Shown: one piece after another, positions 7,044-15,571 of the stretch
Layout of the letters: each line of letters opens with the position of its first letter
How positions within the stretch are numbered: the first letter of the stretch is position 1
DNA from: Rhodospirillaceae bacterium
GTDB taxonomy: Bacteria; Pseudomonadota; Alphaproteobacteria; SP197
Assembly (NCBI GenBank): GCA_018700655.1
Contig: JABIUG010000452.1
Coordinates: 1-20,449, forward strand
Direction of reading: 5' to 3'
Length of the DNA stretch: 20,449 bases
Made by a program: the position numbers and the translations under genes
Notes under the pieces: generated by a model
Database searches by the model: none
Seen by the model: the letters and a program-made list of their open reading frames with translations, nothing else
Told to the model about the DNA's origin: nothing

Positions 7044-7918
7044 GGCATCCGGGCCAGGGTCGCCAGAACGGTAATGCGGGCGGTAAGCATACCGATCAGG
7101 GCAGCGACCAGCGGAAGGGCCAGCAGATAAAGCCAATCCTGGGCGCCAAAGGCGACCTGGGGCAGAAGCGGAGCATCGAGCCTGACCGCCAGCGAACGCA
7201 CGATCATCAGGCACAGCGCAGCCAGGCCAAGGCCGGGCACACCCCCGATCAGCGCCAAAAGCAAAGCCTGATTCTGGAACAGACGCGCGACATAGCTGTC
7301 GCGGGCACCAACCTGATGCAACACATCGATCGTCTTGCTGTGCACCGATAGCCCGGTCCGTGTCATGAAGATCACGGTCGCGACCGATGCCAACCCGATC
7401 AGCAGCAACACAACAGCGGCAATCACCTGCAAGGCGCCTGCGGTGGCGCGCACAGGCTCCAGCCAGCGCCGCCCGTCATCAACTCTGACGCCCGGCACCA
7501 CATCCGTCAGCAGGCGTTCCGTCGCTGCCGGATCCAGCGCACCGGGAGAAACCACCTCAACATCGATCAGCGACGGTAACGGCAGGACCGAAAGATCGAG
7601 GTTGTCTCCGATCCAGGGCGCCAGGAGCTCGGCGATTCGATCGTCGCCAAGCGGTGTGACGGAAACGACACCGGGCAGATCCTTCAACCGCATGACCACC
7701 AGGTCGATGCCTCCGGCCGCAGCAACCTCGGCCGGGATTTCAACAGTCAGGCGAACGCTGTGGCTCAGGCGCCATTGTTCGATCGCACTGTCGAGCACCA
7801 GCGCAACGGCCAGAACCAGAGCCGAAAGAAAGACCATCGTGCCGATAATCCAGGGCACGAACCGCGCCGAGGGATCCGACGCCAGCGGAACATCGGAAGA
7901 TCCGCGCCACAGTTTCAT
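7040..7918 (-). CDS. ftsX: Cell division protein FtsX
   Basis: The membrane subunit of FtsEX, a divisome complex that regulates peptidoglycan hydrolases in other bacteria. 292 residues with four membrane segments at about 21-43, 163-185, 216-240 and 261-285. A large extracytoplasmic loop (about 45-160) lies between the first and second, which is the FtsX arrangement. This loop is where hydrolase activators bind in characterised systems. The ATG at 7918 overlaps the ftsE stop (ATGA), with GAGG seven bases upstream inside ftsE. The gene pair and order are diagnostic even though the sequence is divergent, as usual for alphaproteobacterial FtsX. Confidence 0.93.
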   Translation of the reverse strand: MKLWRGSSDVPLASDPSARFVPWIIGTMVFLSALVLAVALVLDSAIEQWRLSHSVRLTVEIPAEVAAAGGIDLVVMRLKDLPGVVSVTPLGDDRIAELLAPWIGDNLDLSVLPLPSLIDVEVVSPGALDPAATERLLTDVVPGVRVDDGRRWLEPVRATAGALQVIAAVVLLLIGLASVATVIFMTRTGLSVHSKTIDVLHQVGARDSYVARLFQNQALLLALIGGVPGLGLAALCLMIVRSLAVRLDAPLLPQVAFGAQDWLYLLALPLVAALIGMLTARITVLATLARMP

Positions 7919-8580
7919 GGCGTGGCCTCGTGCCCGAGTTCGCCCTGGTCGAGGCGCAACACGGGATGGAGGAAACGGCGCGGCAAGCTGGTGTCGTGGG
8001 TCGCGATCAGCAGGGTCGTTCCCTGGCGGTTGAGTTCCTCGAACAGACGCATCAGGCGTTCGGCCATGGCTTCGTCCAGGTTACCGGTCGGCTCATCGGC
8101 CAAAAGCAGATCGGGCTGGCCAATGACAGCGCGGGCCACCGCGACTCTCTGTTTTTCGCCGCCCGACATGAAGGGGGGTTGCACATCGACCTTGTCGCCC
8201 AGACCGACCCATTCCAGCAATTGCAGGACATGATCGCGAATTTGCCCCGGCGCGGCGCCCGCCACACGCAATGGCAAAGCGACGTTGTCAAAAGTCGTGA
8301 GGTGGTCGAGCAGGTGATAATCCTGAAAAACGACACCAATGCGGCGTCGCAAGCCCGGAAACACGGATCGCGGCGCGCTGGCGATGTCCTGCCCGAACAT
8401 CGTGACGAGGCCCCGGGTGGGACGGCGCGCGAGATAAAGCAGGCTCAGCAGCGACGACTTGCCTGCACCACTGGGGCCAACGAGAAAATGATAGGACCCG
8501 GACTCCAACGACAACTCGACGTCGTGGAGAACCTCAGGGCCGCTACCATAGCGAAGTCCGACGTTTTCGAAACGAATCAC
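7915..8580 (-). CDS. ftsE: Cell division ATP-binding protein FtsE
   Basis: The ABC-type ATPase partner of FtsX, 221 residues. Walker A GPSGAGKS (35-42), Q-loop Gln86 in VVFQDYHLL, signature MSGGEKQR (138-145), Walker B LLLADE (158-163) and H-loop His195 are all intact, so it should bind and hydrolyse ATP. The start codon is GTG (8578-8580) with an AAGGG ribosome-binding site about 8 bases away. It is the first gene of the four-gene operon and diverges from the zinc-ribbon gene across 117 bases. Confidence 0.95.
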   Translation of the reverse strand: MIRFENVGLRYGSGPEVLHDVELSLESGSYHFLVGPSGAGKSSLLSLLYLARRPTRGLVTMFGQDIASAPRSVFPGLRRRIGVVFQDYHLLDHLTTFDNVALPLRVAGAAPGQIRDHVLQLLEWVGLGDKVDVQPPFMSGGEKQRVAVARAVIGQPDLLLADEPTGNLDEAMAERLMRLFEELNRQGTTLLIATHDTSLPRRFLHPVLRLDQGELGHEATP

Positions 8581-8630
8581 GCCCGCTACCCTTGTCCAGA
8601 AGACCGAAAAAATGCGGATTATGGCGTCTC

Positions 8631-8659
8631 TTGCCAGCCACCTCGGCCCCGCCTATAGA
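8631..8659 (+). promoter_or_regulatory. Candidate sigma-70 promoter for the zinc-ribbon gene
   Basis: TTGCCA (8631-8636) and TATAGA (8654-8659) are separated by exactly 17 bases and lie about 38 bases before the ATG at 8698. This is the best housekeeping-type promoter match I found in the window. I did not find a comparable match for the opposite direction (ftsE). Confidence 0.55.
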
Positions 8660-8697
8660 TCATAGCAGTAAGGGCGCGTGACGCCACGCGAAGAGGC

Positions 8698-9663
8698 ATG
8701 AATCTCAACTGTCCGTCATGCGGAACCAGATTCCGCCTACCTGACGGCGCTCTGCGCGATACAGGGCGCAAACTGCGCTGTGCCGCTTGCAAGCACGTCT
8801 GGTTCCAGACGCTGGTTGGAAACGAACCGGCGCCCGAACCTGTGGTGCAGAAAACGCAGGAGCCTGAACGACCGGCACCGGCTGCCGAAACGACATCGCC
8901 CATCGTCGCCCGCGAGCCCGAGCAGCCCCCAGAACCAGCGCCCGACGATGAGGCCGAAAAACCCGTTGCAGCCCCGGAGCCTCCACATTTCGTTGCGCCG
9001 CCACCGGCTGAACCGGAAAAGCCCGGCGACGCAGAAGCCGGATCACGCGACAATGTGCTGCCGTATCTGAACCAGCCGCATGATTCCGGCGATCAAGGTG
9101 ACGATTTCCGCTCCAGTGCGCCTCCACCGGTACAGCACAACAAAGAAACGCCCGAACCGGCCTATGACATCTCTCGTGTCGTCACGCCGGATTCAGCAAC
9201 CGAGGAGGATCGGAACCGCAAGGGCGGAAGCTGGTTCTTCAAGCTGTTTCTGCTGCTTGTGATCGCCGGCTTTCTGTTCACCGGTTACCAATGGCGCGGC
9301 AAAATAATGACCATGGCGCCGTGGACGATCAGTTCCTACGAGATGGTCGGCCTGTTCGGCGCCCCAACATCGCTGGGGCTGGAATACCGTGATGTCACGT
9401 TCTCGGTCGACGAGCAAAATGGTTACTCCCAACTCACTATATCGGGCCGGGTCGTCAACATCGGCAGCGAATTCGTCCGACTGCCCGAAATGCGTGCCGA
9501 ACTTCTCGATGAGTTCGGGGCGACACTGCGCGACTGGAGCTTCTCTGCCTCCGCCAGCGGCCTGGGCCCGGGCGATCAGGCCCTGTTCCACTCGACCTAT
9601 CCGGATCCGCCACGCACCGGCGACGAATTCTACCTGTTCATGACGTTCGAGGACATGCCCTAG
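8698..9663 (+). CDS. MJ0042 zinc-ribbon, single-pass membrane protein with DUF3426-like C-terminus
   Basis: A 321-residue three-part protein. An N-terminal zinc ribbon CPSC...CAAC (Cys5, 8, 28, 31) of the MJ0042 type is followed by a long Pro/Glu-rich linker (about 42-155). After a basic cluster DRNRKGG comes one membrane helix at about 179-196, then a 120-residue C-terminal domain that should be extracytoplasmic and resembles DUF3426. The function is unknown. The architecture, with a metal-binding head inside and a beta-type domain outside, would suit a sensor or an assembly factor, but that is inference. The AAGAGG before the ATG is only one base away, unusually close. It is divergent from ftsE and convergent with the GNAT gene, with a 12-base gap. 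Confidence 0.85.
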   Translation: MNLNCPSCGTRFRLPDGALRDTGRKLRCAACKHVWFQTLVGNEPAPEPVVQKTQEPERPAPAAETTSPIVAREPEQPPEPAPDDEAEKPVAAPEPPHFVAPPPAEPEKPGDAEAGSRDNVLPYLNQPHDSGDQGDDFRSSAPPPVQHNKETPEPAYDISRVVTPDSATEEDRNRKGGSWFFKLFLLLVIAGFLFTGYQWRGKIMTMAPWTISSYEMVGLFGAPTSLGLEYRDVTFSVDEQNGYSQLTISGRVVNIGSEFVRLPEMRAELLDEFGATLRDWSFSASASGLGPGDQALFHSTYPDPPRTGDEFYLFMTFEDMP

Positions 9664-9670
9664 AGCGGAT
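9661..9670 (+). repeat. TAGAGCGGAT motif at zinc-ribbon gene stop codon
   Basis: Second exact copy of the ten bases seen at the tyrA stop (866-875), again with the stop codon as its first three bases. It fills most of the 12-base gap before the convergent GNAT gene. Confidence 0.35.
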
Positions 9671-9675
9671 CGCGT

Positions 9676-10170
9676 TCAGGTCAGGCTGCGTTGCATCAGC
9701 ACGCTGTCGAGCCAACGACCGTGTTTGAAACCGACATTTTCAAACGTACCGACATGGCGAAAGCCGAGCGCCTCGTGCAAGGCAATCGAGGCCCGGTTGC
9801 CGGAATCTCCGATAATCGCGATCATTTCGCGTCTGCCGGCTTCACGGCAACGCGTCATCAGCGCGCCCAAGAGGGCGCGCCCGGCACCAACGCCAAGGTG
9901 ATCGGGATCAACGTAGACCGAGTTTTCGACCGTGTGATGATAGGCCGGTCGTGTCCGGTAGGGCCCGGCATAGGCGAACCCGATAACACAGCCTTCACGT
10001 TCGGCAACCAGATGGGGCAGACCGACTTCGAGAACCGCCGTGCGACGCTCGCCGATTTCCATTTCGCCGGGCGGCTCGATCTCAAAGGAAGCAACGCCAT
10101 GGACGACATGGTGTCCATAGATCGCCGCAATCGCTGCGACATCGTCGAGTGTCGAATCACGCACCTGCAT
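9676..10170 (-). CDS. GNAT N-acetyltransferase, phosphinothricin acetyltransferase-like
   Basis: 164 residues. The opening MQVRDSTLDDVAAIAAIYGHH, the YRTRPAYHHTVENSVYV block and NRASIALHEALGF are typical of the PAT/YncA branch, which acetylates small amino-acid analogues such as phosphinothricin or methionine sulfone. The acetyl-CoA loop is HLGVGAGRAL (91-100). The natural substrate cannot be inferred. The start at ATG 10170 fits the family; a longer open frame upstream only crosses the DUF4175 gene. It follows the DUF4175 stop by 19 bases and is probably the last gene of the argH operon. Confidence 0.88.
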   Translation of the reverse strand: MQVRDSTLDDVAAIAAIYGHHVVHGVASFEIEPPGEMEIGERRTAVLEVGLPHLVAEREGCVIGFAYAGPYRTRPAYHHTVENSVYVDPDHLGVGAGRALLGALMTRCREAGRREMIAIIGDSGNRASIALHEALGFRHVGTFENVGFKHGRWLDSVLMQRSLT

Positions 10171-10189
10171 CGCCGCACTCAAGCCGGGT

Positions 10190-12604
10190 TCAGAAGCGGC
10201 GCAACAGGCGCTGGAGATATTCCTGTTCATCCAGCGGCCGGTACAGCTCTCCGGCACGTTTGTAGAGCTCGTCCAGGATCTCACGCGCCCGGATGATCGC
10301 GCCCTTGTCGGGCAATGCGAACTCGGTGGTATCGGCATCGCCCTGACCGCCGAGATGGCGCCCCATGGGATCACGCGGCGCGCCGAAATAGCCGCTGCCG
10401 TCGCCGGCGACTTCCTCGCCAGCCTGCTCCATCATTTCTTCCATCAGGGCATCGGCGCCCGCCCGCAGATACTCGATAGCCTCGGTCTGGTGATCGACGG
10501 CCTGGCTCGGCCGGTCCGAATCGAGCTGGCGCACGGCACGGCCCATCGACCGGTCGGCGCGCGAGAATTCCCGCACGGTGCCAAAGCCGAACTCTTCCAT
10601 ACGCGCCATCAGGTCCTTGAGAACACCCTGGATGTCACCCTGGGTCTCCGCCTGAGGCTCGGTCTCGAATTCGCCGGCCTCGTTCTCGCGAAGCATACGG
10701 AACGTGTCATCAAGCAGTTCCTGCTGGTTGGTCATCAACTGGCGGATGGTGTGAATGACTTCGGCTGCCTGAGCACTCATCGAACCGGTCAGATCCGAAA
10801 GATTGCCGACCGAAACGTTCTCCATGATCTCCTGCAGGCGGGTCAGCAGGGTCTGCGCCTGCTCGGTCGAGCCCGTACGCACAAGCTCCCGGATCTGGTC
10901 GACCAGATCGGTCAGTTCCCGACTGCCGACGGCCTTGAGCGCATCGGTCGGGTCGAAAAGATCGCCGGGGTCGGTGCGCAGCCTGTTCGACAGGGCGCGC
11001 ATGTAGTCATCCATCGCCAGACGAAGTTCTTCGAGAAGGCGGTCGATCTCCTCTGCGGATGCACCTTCCGACAGGGCCTGGAGAAGCCGTTCCTGCAGGT
11101 CACGCACGCGCTCCTCAGCGAAGGCGAGCGGGCCTTCCTCGACTGCCAGGGCAGTGTCCCACATGAGTTCGACAACGGCATCGCGCGCCTCTGCGGCATC
11201 ATGATCATAGAAAAGACGCTTGGCGCCCGAAACCAGAGCGAGATGGACGCTTGAATCCCCGAGATAGGCATCGGGATTGAGCGTAAGGGCTTCCAGCATG
11301 ATCCCGGTCATTTCGTGGAAATTCGGATTCTGAACCAGAAGTTTGCGCTGATCGTTCAAGGACCGTGCGACCGGATTGAGGAAAAAACGCTCCGGAAGTG
11401 TGAAGAAATATTCCTGACTTCGGGTTTCCTGACCCACGACATCGGTCGCCGTCAAAACCAGGCTGACATCCATACCGGCCCATGGATGGGCCATGTAATT
11501 GTAGAAGATCGGCGCCTGCATTTCGCGGATGCCGACATGGGCAATCGGCACACTCAAATCAAGCGTTTCATCTGATTCGATATCGGTGCGCTTGATCGTG
11601 CCCTGAATACCGGCAATGCCATAGTCATCGTTGGCCAGAACATCGAGACGCAGGCTGGTGCGCAGCGTTTCGGTCGGCTCTTCAGTCAGCGTAATCAGCG
11701 GGACACCGTCGGGAATCACTTCAATCGACCAGGAAGCAATTTCGTGGCCGGCCTGCTTGATGGCAAAGTTGCTGCCCTGTTCGAAGACATGAACTACCTG
11801 ATAACTCCCCAGGCCTGCCGGCTCGAATTCGAGCGCGACTGCGTCGACCGAAAGAACCGGGGCTTCCGAGCCACCCCGAACCTGGGCGACCAACTCACTT
11901 CCCGCGGGAATTGCGATCGGCATCTCGCTGTCGGCTTCTCCCAAAGCATCCATCCAAAGCGGCGGGATGCCGGTATAGGCAGGTGGCGTGATCCACAGGG
12001 TCAACTGACCCGCCTCTCCGAGCGCAGCCGAGCTGGAGAAGTCGGGCGAGAGAACTGCCATCAGATTCGCGCGCGCGTTGGACCAGCCTGCAAACAGACC
12101 GATCGCCAGGACAAGTACAGCGATCGAACGAACGGCATAATGGTCAAACGACGAGACATCCGACAACGGTCGACCGATGCGAATGGCCCTGATGCGTTCG
12201 GCCATGCGCTGGCGATGCATCTCGAACAGCAGCTGGCTCTGCTCGTCACGCGGATCGCCGGCAAAATCATCTTCAACCGCCAGCAAAGGCCGATGGTCGA
12301 ATCCGCTCTTCTGTTCCAGGCGTCGCAGTGCGACCTCTTCATCGGGCCAGCGAACACCCCGGAGGTCCCGCCAGAGGACCACCGGGATCGCGATCACGAA
12401 AAGCGCCAGCAAGACGACGTGGAGAATACCCGGCAACCAGGCCCACAGCCCCAACAGGGCAAGGCCGGCAAACATCATCAGGATCGTTACGCCGCGCCAC
12501 AGGCGTGTCAGCAGGCCTTCCCAGAAGATCGCGGCGCGCGCCAAACCAATGCGCCGCGATACCGCCGCCGGCCTGCGATTCGATCGGGAAGACACTGACG
12601 CCAT
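10190..12604 (-). CDS. DUF4175 (TIGR02302-type) large membrane protein
   Basis: About 804 residues, function unknown. The N-terminus has two adjacent membrane segments (about 36-75) and a third near 160-175. A long extracytoplasmic region follows, with beta-rich stretches (TLWITPPAYTGIPPLW and similar) and then a Glu/Gln/Leu-rich helical half from about residue 470 with coiled-coil character. The extreme C-terminus, REILDELYKRAGELYRPLDE, is typical of the family. The start at 12604 is preferred over the ATG at 12619 because GGGAG lies eight bases upstream of it. It follows lysA by 39 bases, an arrangement I recognise from other alphaproteobacteria. The context (lysA, lptM, FtsEX nearby) hints at an envelope role, which is inference. 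Confidence 0.88.
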   Translation of the reverse strand: MASVSSRSNRRPAAVSRRIGLARAAIFWEGLLTRLWRGVTILMMFAGLALLGLWAWLPGILHVVLLALFVIAIPVVLWRDLRGVRWPDEEVALRRLEQKSGFDHRPLLAVEDDFAGDPRDEQSQLLFEMHRQRMAERIRAIRIGRPLSDVSSFDHYAVRSIAVLVLAIGLFAGWSNARANLMAVLSPDFSSSAALGEAGQLTLWITPPAYTGIPPLWMDALGEADSEMPIAIPAGSELVAQVRGGSEAPVLSVDAVALEFEPAGLGSYQVVHVFEQGSNFAIKQAGHEIASWSIEVIPDGVPLITLTEEPTETLRTSLRLDVLANDDYGIAGIQGTIKRTDIESDETLDLSVPIAHVGIREMQAPIFYNYMAHPWAGMDVSLVLTATDVVGQETRSQEYFFTLPERFFLNPVARSLNDQRKLLVQNPNFHEMTGIMLEALTLNPDAYLGDSSVHLALVSGAKRLFYDHDAAEARDAVVELMWDTALAVEEGPLAFAEERVRDLQERLLQALSEGASAEEIDRLLEELRLAMDDYMRALSNRLRTDPGDLFDPTDALKAVGSRELTDLVDQIRELVRTGSTEQAQTLLTRLQEIMENVSVGNLSDLTGSMSAQAAEVIHTIRQLMTNQQELLDDTFRMLRENEAGEFETEPQAETQGDIQGVLKDLMARMEEFGFGTVREFSRADRSMGRAVRQLDSDRPSQAVDHQTEAIEYLRAGADALMEEMMEQAGEEVAGDGSGYFGAPRDPMGRHLGGQGDADTTEFALPDKGAIIRAREILDELYKRAGELYRPLDEQEYLQRLLRRF

Positions 12605-12643
12605 AGAGTGGGCTCCCATGGCCCGGAACGGCGAAGTCCGGGC

Positions 12644-13921
12644 TTATGCGGCGGCGGTCGCCGAGCTCCACTCAGGAATACTCTCCAGCGCCATCGCCTC
12701 GTCATGGCTGGGCCTTCTGCGCACCACGGCGAAATCGTCACCGCGCACAAGCACTTCAGGTACCAGCAGCCGCCCATTGTACCCCGACGACATGACGGCG
12801 CCATAGGCACCGGCATGACCGACGGTCACAAGATCGCCAGCCGCCAGACCAGGCAGGGGTGCATCAAACGCAAGAATATCGCCGGATTCACAAACCGGGC
12901 CGGCCACGGTCGAGGGGTGGAGCGCCGCGTCTTCATGGTTATCGACCGGCCAGACCGGATGATGCGCGTCATAGAGCGTCGGGCGGATCAGATCGTTCAT
13001 GGCGGCATCGACAATCACGAAACGCCGATCGCCTGCCTGCTTGATCGCATTGACGCGGGTGACAAGAACACCTGCGCCGGCGACCAGCCAGCGCCCGGGT
13101 TCAATCGTCAACTGGGCATCGGTACGCAGGGCCAGCGATTTCAGCAGGGCGCCGTAGTCCTCGAGCGGCAGTTCCTGTTCGTCGTCGTGATAGGCGACCC
13201 CGAGGCCACCGCCCAGATCCAGTCTGGATACGGTCAGCCCCTTGCGGCGCATGTCGTCAGTCGCTTCGGCCAGGTAATCGAAGGCCCCGGCAAAGGCCGA
13301 GACATCACTGATCTGGGAGCCGATATGCATGGCCAGACCAACAGGCTCGACAAATGCATGTTTCTCGGCACGCCTGTAGAGTTCCAGGGCATGGCCGGCT
13401 GAAATCCCAAACTTGTCGGTCTTGCGGCCGGTCGAAATCTTGTCGTGGCCGCCTGCTTCTATGCCAGGGTTGATGCGCAGGGCGATCCGCACCGTACGCA
13501 CGGCCCGCTGGGCCAGATCAAGCACCCGATCGAATTCGGTTTCGCTTTCGATATTGATCTGGTGAATACCTTCCCCGATTGCAAAGGCCAGTTCATCGAC
13601 CGACTTGCCGACCCCGGAGAACAGAATGCGATCGGCCGGGATGCCGGCAGCCATGGCACGGCGCAGTTCGCCTTCGGAAACAACATCTGCCCCGGAGCCC
13701 AGACCGCCCAGAAGCGAAACGACAGCCAGATTGCTGTTGGCCTTCACCGCATAGGCGATGGTCGTGCCGCTCGCGCTGATCGCTTCGGCCAGACGGCGAT
13801 AGCGGTGCTCCAGCGCCGAGGCGCTGTAACAATAAAACGGCGTGTCAACCTGGTCCGCCAGGTCCGACAGGCAGACGCTTTCGGCATGCAACCTGCCGTT
13901 CTGATAGTCAAACGTGCTCAA
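12644..13921 (-). CDS. lysA: Diaminopimelate decarboxylase
   Basis: PLP enzyme that decarboxylates meso-diaminopimelate to lysine, the last lysine step, and draws on the peptidoglycan precursor pool. 425 residues, normal length. Lys60 in YAVKANSN is the PLP lysine; HIGSQ (199-203), GGGLG (237-241), EPGRW (274-278) and CESGD (344-348) are the other conserved blocks, with Cys344 and Glu345 at the active site. The start codon is TTG (13919-13921), overlapping the lptM stop as TTGA. The codons for the lptM tail EEQGD supply GAGGAG and GGGGGA as ribosome-binding sequence, so translation is probably coupled. An ATG start is not available nearby. Confidence 0.96.
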   Translation of the reverse strand: MSTFDYQNGRLHAESVCLSDLADQVDTPFYCYSASALEHRYRRLAEAISASGTTIAYAVKANSNLAVVSLLGGLGSGADVVSEGELRRAMAAGIPADRILFSGVGKSVDELAFAIGEGIHQINIESETEFDRVLDLAQRAVRTVRIALRINPGIEAGGHDKISTGRKTDKFGISAGHALELYRRAEKHAFVEPVGLAMHIGSQISDVSAFAGAFDYLAEATDDMRRKGLTVSRLDLGGGLGVAYHDDEQELPLEDYGALLKSLALRTDAQLTIEPGRWLVAGAGVLVTRVNAIKQAGDRRFVIVDAAMNDLIRPTLYDAHHPVWPVDNHEDAALHPSTVAGPVCESGDILAFDAPLPGLAAGDLVTVGHAGAYGAVMSSGYNGRLLVPEVLVRGDDFAVVRRRPSHDEAMALESIPEWSSATAAA

Positions 13922-14040
13922 GTGTCCCCCTGCTCCTCGTCCTCTTCGTCATCTCCGGGAGGCGGCTGCAACGGCCCCTTGCGTCCGCAAGCGGCAAGTG
14001 CGGCGGCCAGGGCCAGCATCAGGGCAACACGTCGGGTCAT
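13918..14040 (-). CDS. lptM: LptM-like small lipoprotein
   Basis: A 40-residue lipoprotein lying exactly between argH and lysA. MTRR, a hydrophobic run, then the lipobox LAAC with Cys18, followed by GRKGPLQPPP. The CGxKGPLxxP signature just after the lipidated Cys is the mark of LptM (YifL), which in E. coli helps mature the LPS-export translocon LptDE. The C-terminal tail is strongly acidic (DDEEDEEQGD). The ATG overlaps the argH stop (ATGA), and the TGA overlaps the lysA TTG start (TTGA). E. coli also has yifL near lysA-class genes (upstream of dapF). The assignment is confident for a lipoprotein and good for LptM. Confidence 0.88.
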   Translation of the reverse strand: MTRRVALMLALAAALAACGRKGPLQPPPGDDEEDEEQGDT

Positions 14041-15449
14041 GCCAGGTACCTATCGCGCGCTTCGGCAACGGCCTCGGCGACCCGTTCGGGTGCGGTACCG
14101 CCAAAGCTGGTTCGGCTGGAAACCGATGCTTCAACCGTCAGCACATCAAAGATCGAGGCATCGATCCGGGCCTCGACCTGCTGCATGGATTCGAGCGAAA
14201 GATCCTCAAGGCCACATCCGGCATCTTCTGCCATCTTGACCAGGCTGCCGGAAACATGATGGGCCTCTCGGAACGGCAAGCCCAGGACACGCACCAGCCA
14301 GTCGGCCAGATCGGTCGCGGTCAGGAAACCCTGCGCCGTCATGGCGCGCATCGCTTCCTTGTCGACAACGAGGCCGGCAATCATGGCGGTGCTGGCCGGG
14401 ATCGCGAGCATCAGCGTTTCGGCGGCGTCAAACACCGGTTCCTTGTCTTCCTGCATATCCTTGCCATAGGTCATCGGCAGACCTTTCAGCATTGTCAGCA
14501 GCGAAACCAGCGCGCCGATCACCCGGCCGGTCTTGCCGCGGACCAGTTCGGCGGCATCGGCGTTGCGCTTCTGGGGCATGATCGACGAACCGGTCGTCAG
14601 ACCATCAGGCAGACGCATCAAGCCAAAGGCCGGGCTGGTCCAGAGCACCAGTTCTTCGGCCAGGCGCGAGAGATGAACCGCTGCGATAGAACCGGCAGCC
14701 AGAAATTCCAGACAAAAATCCCGGTCCGATACAGTATCCATGGAATTGGACGCCGGGCGATCGAACCCCAGCGCTGCAGCGGTGTTCTCCCGGTCAATCG
14801 GGAATGACGTGCCGGCCAGTGCTGCGGCGCCAAGCGGCGATTCGTTCATGCGGCGGCGTGCATCGGCCAGCCTGCCACGATCACGCCCGAACATTTCGAC
14901 ATAAGCCAGCAGGTGGTGGCCAAAGGTCACGGGCTGGGCCGGCTGCAGATGGGTAAAGCCCGGCATGATCGTCCCGGCATGTGCCTGGGCCTGATCTAGC
15001 AGAGCCGCTTGCAGGTCGCGCAGGCCACCTTCGACCGCATCGAGTGTATCGCGCAGCCACAGCCGCATGTCGGTCGCGACCTGGTCGTTGCGCGAGCGTC
15101 CGGTGTGAAGACGCCCGGCCGGTTCGCCAATCAGTGCCTTGAGGCGCGCCTCGACATTCATGTGAACGTCTTCCAGCGCGGGGTCGAAAACAAAATTACC
15201 CGCAGCGATCTCGTCGGCAATCTGGTCAAGGCCGTTTTGAATTGCCGTATTGTCCTCGCCTGAAATGATGCCCTGTTGCGCCAACATGGCGGCATGGGCT
15301 TTCGAGCCACGGATGTCATGTTGCGCAAGGCGATGGTCGAAGGCCACAGACGCATTGATGCGTTCCATGATCTCCGTGGCGCCTTCGGCAAAGCGCCCGC
15401 CCCATAACGGATTGGCGGCGGCGCTTTTGATATCGTTCGACGAGCTCAT
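14037..15449 (-). CDS. argH: Argininosuccinate lyase
   Basis: Splits argininosuccinate to arginine and fumarate, the last arginine step, cytoplasmic. 470 residues, normal length for the fumarase/aspartase superfamily. HTGRSRND (115-122), FTHLQPAQP (166-174) and GSSIMPQKRN (287-296), which carries the catalytic Ser loop, are all intact. The ATG at 15449 has no evident Shine-Dalgarno sequence. It is the first gene of a five-gene minus-strand operon (argH, lptM, lysA, DUF4175, GNAT) and diverges from the MFS gene across about 120 bases in which I could not pick a convincing promoter. Confidence 0.97.
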   Translation of the reverse strand: MSSSNDIKSAAANPLWGGRFAEGATEIMERINASVAFDHRLAQHDIRGSKAHAAMLAQQGIISGEDNTAIQNGLDQIADEIAAGNFVFDPALEDVHMNVEARLKALIGEPAGRLHTGRSRNDQVATDMRLWLRDTLDAVEGGLRDLQAALLDQAQAHAGTIMPGFTHLQPAQPVTFGHHLLAYVEMFGRDRGRLADARRRMNESPLGAAALAGTSFPIDRENTAAALGFDRPASNSMDTVSDRDFCLEFLAAGSIAAVHLSRLAEELVLWTSPAFGLMRLPDGLTTGSSIMPQKRNADAAELVRGKTGRVIGALVSLLTMLKGLPMTYGKDMQEDKEPVFDAAETLMLAIPASTAMIAGLVVDKEAMRAMTAQGFLTATDLADWLVRVLGLPFREAHHVSGSLVKMAEDAGCGLEDLSLESMQQVEARIDASIFDVLTVEASVSSRTSFGGTAPERVAEAVAEARDRYLA

Positions 15450-15571
15450 GGCGGGCGCATTAGAGCATGTTGGCCCCAGATGGAAGCATCACCGCGACCT
15501 TAAGGAAGCCCGCGACAAAGCCCGGCAACAACGCTAGACAGGCGCGCCCGCCCAATCTTCCGGTTTTTCGC

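Noticed and set aside
8581..8630. ftsE promoter using CATAAT on the minus strand
   Set aside because: The -10-like bases are reasonable, but no acceptable -35 box lies 16-18 bases upstream, so I left it unassigned.
10355..11254. A 299-codon plus-strand open frame inside the DUF4175 gene
   Set aside because: Antisense shadow of a conserved gene with no domain, ribosome-binding site or operon context.
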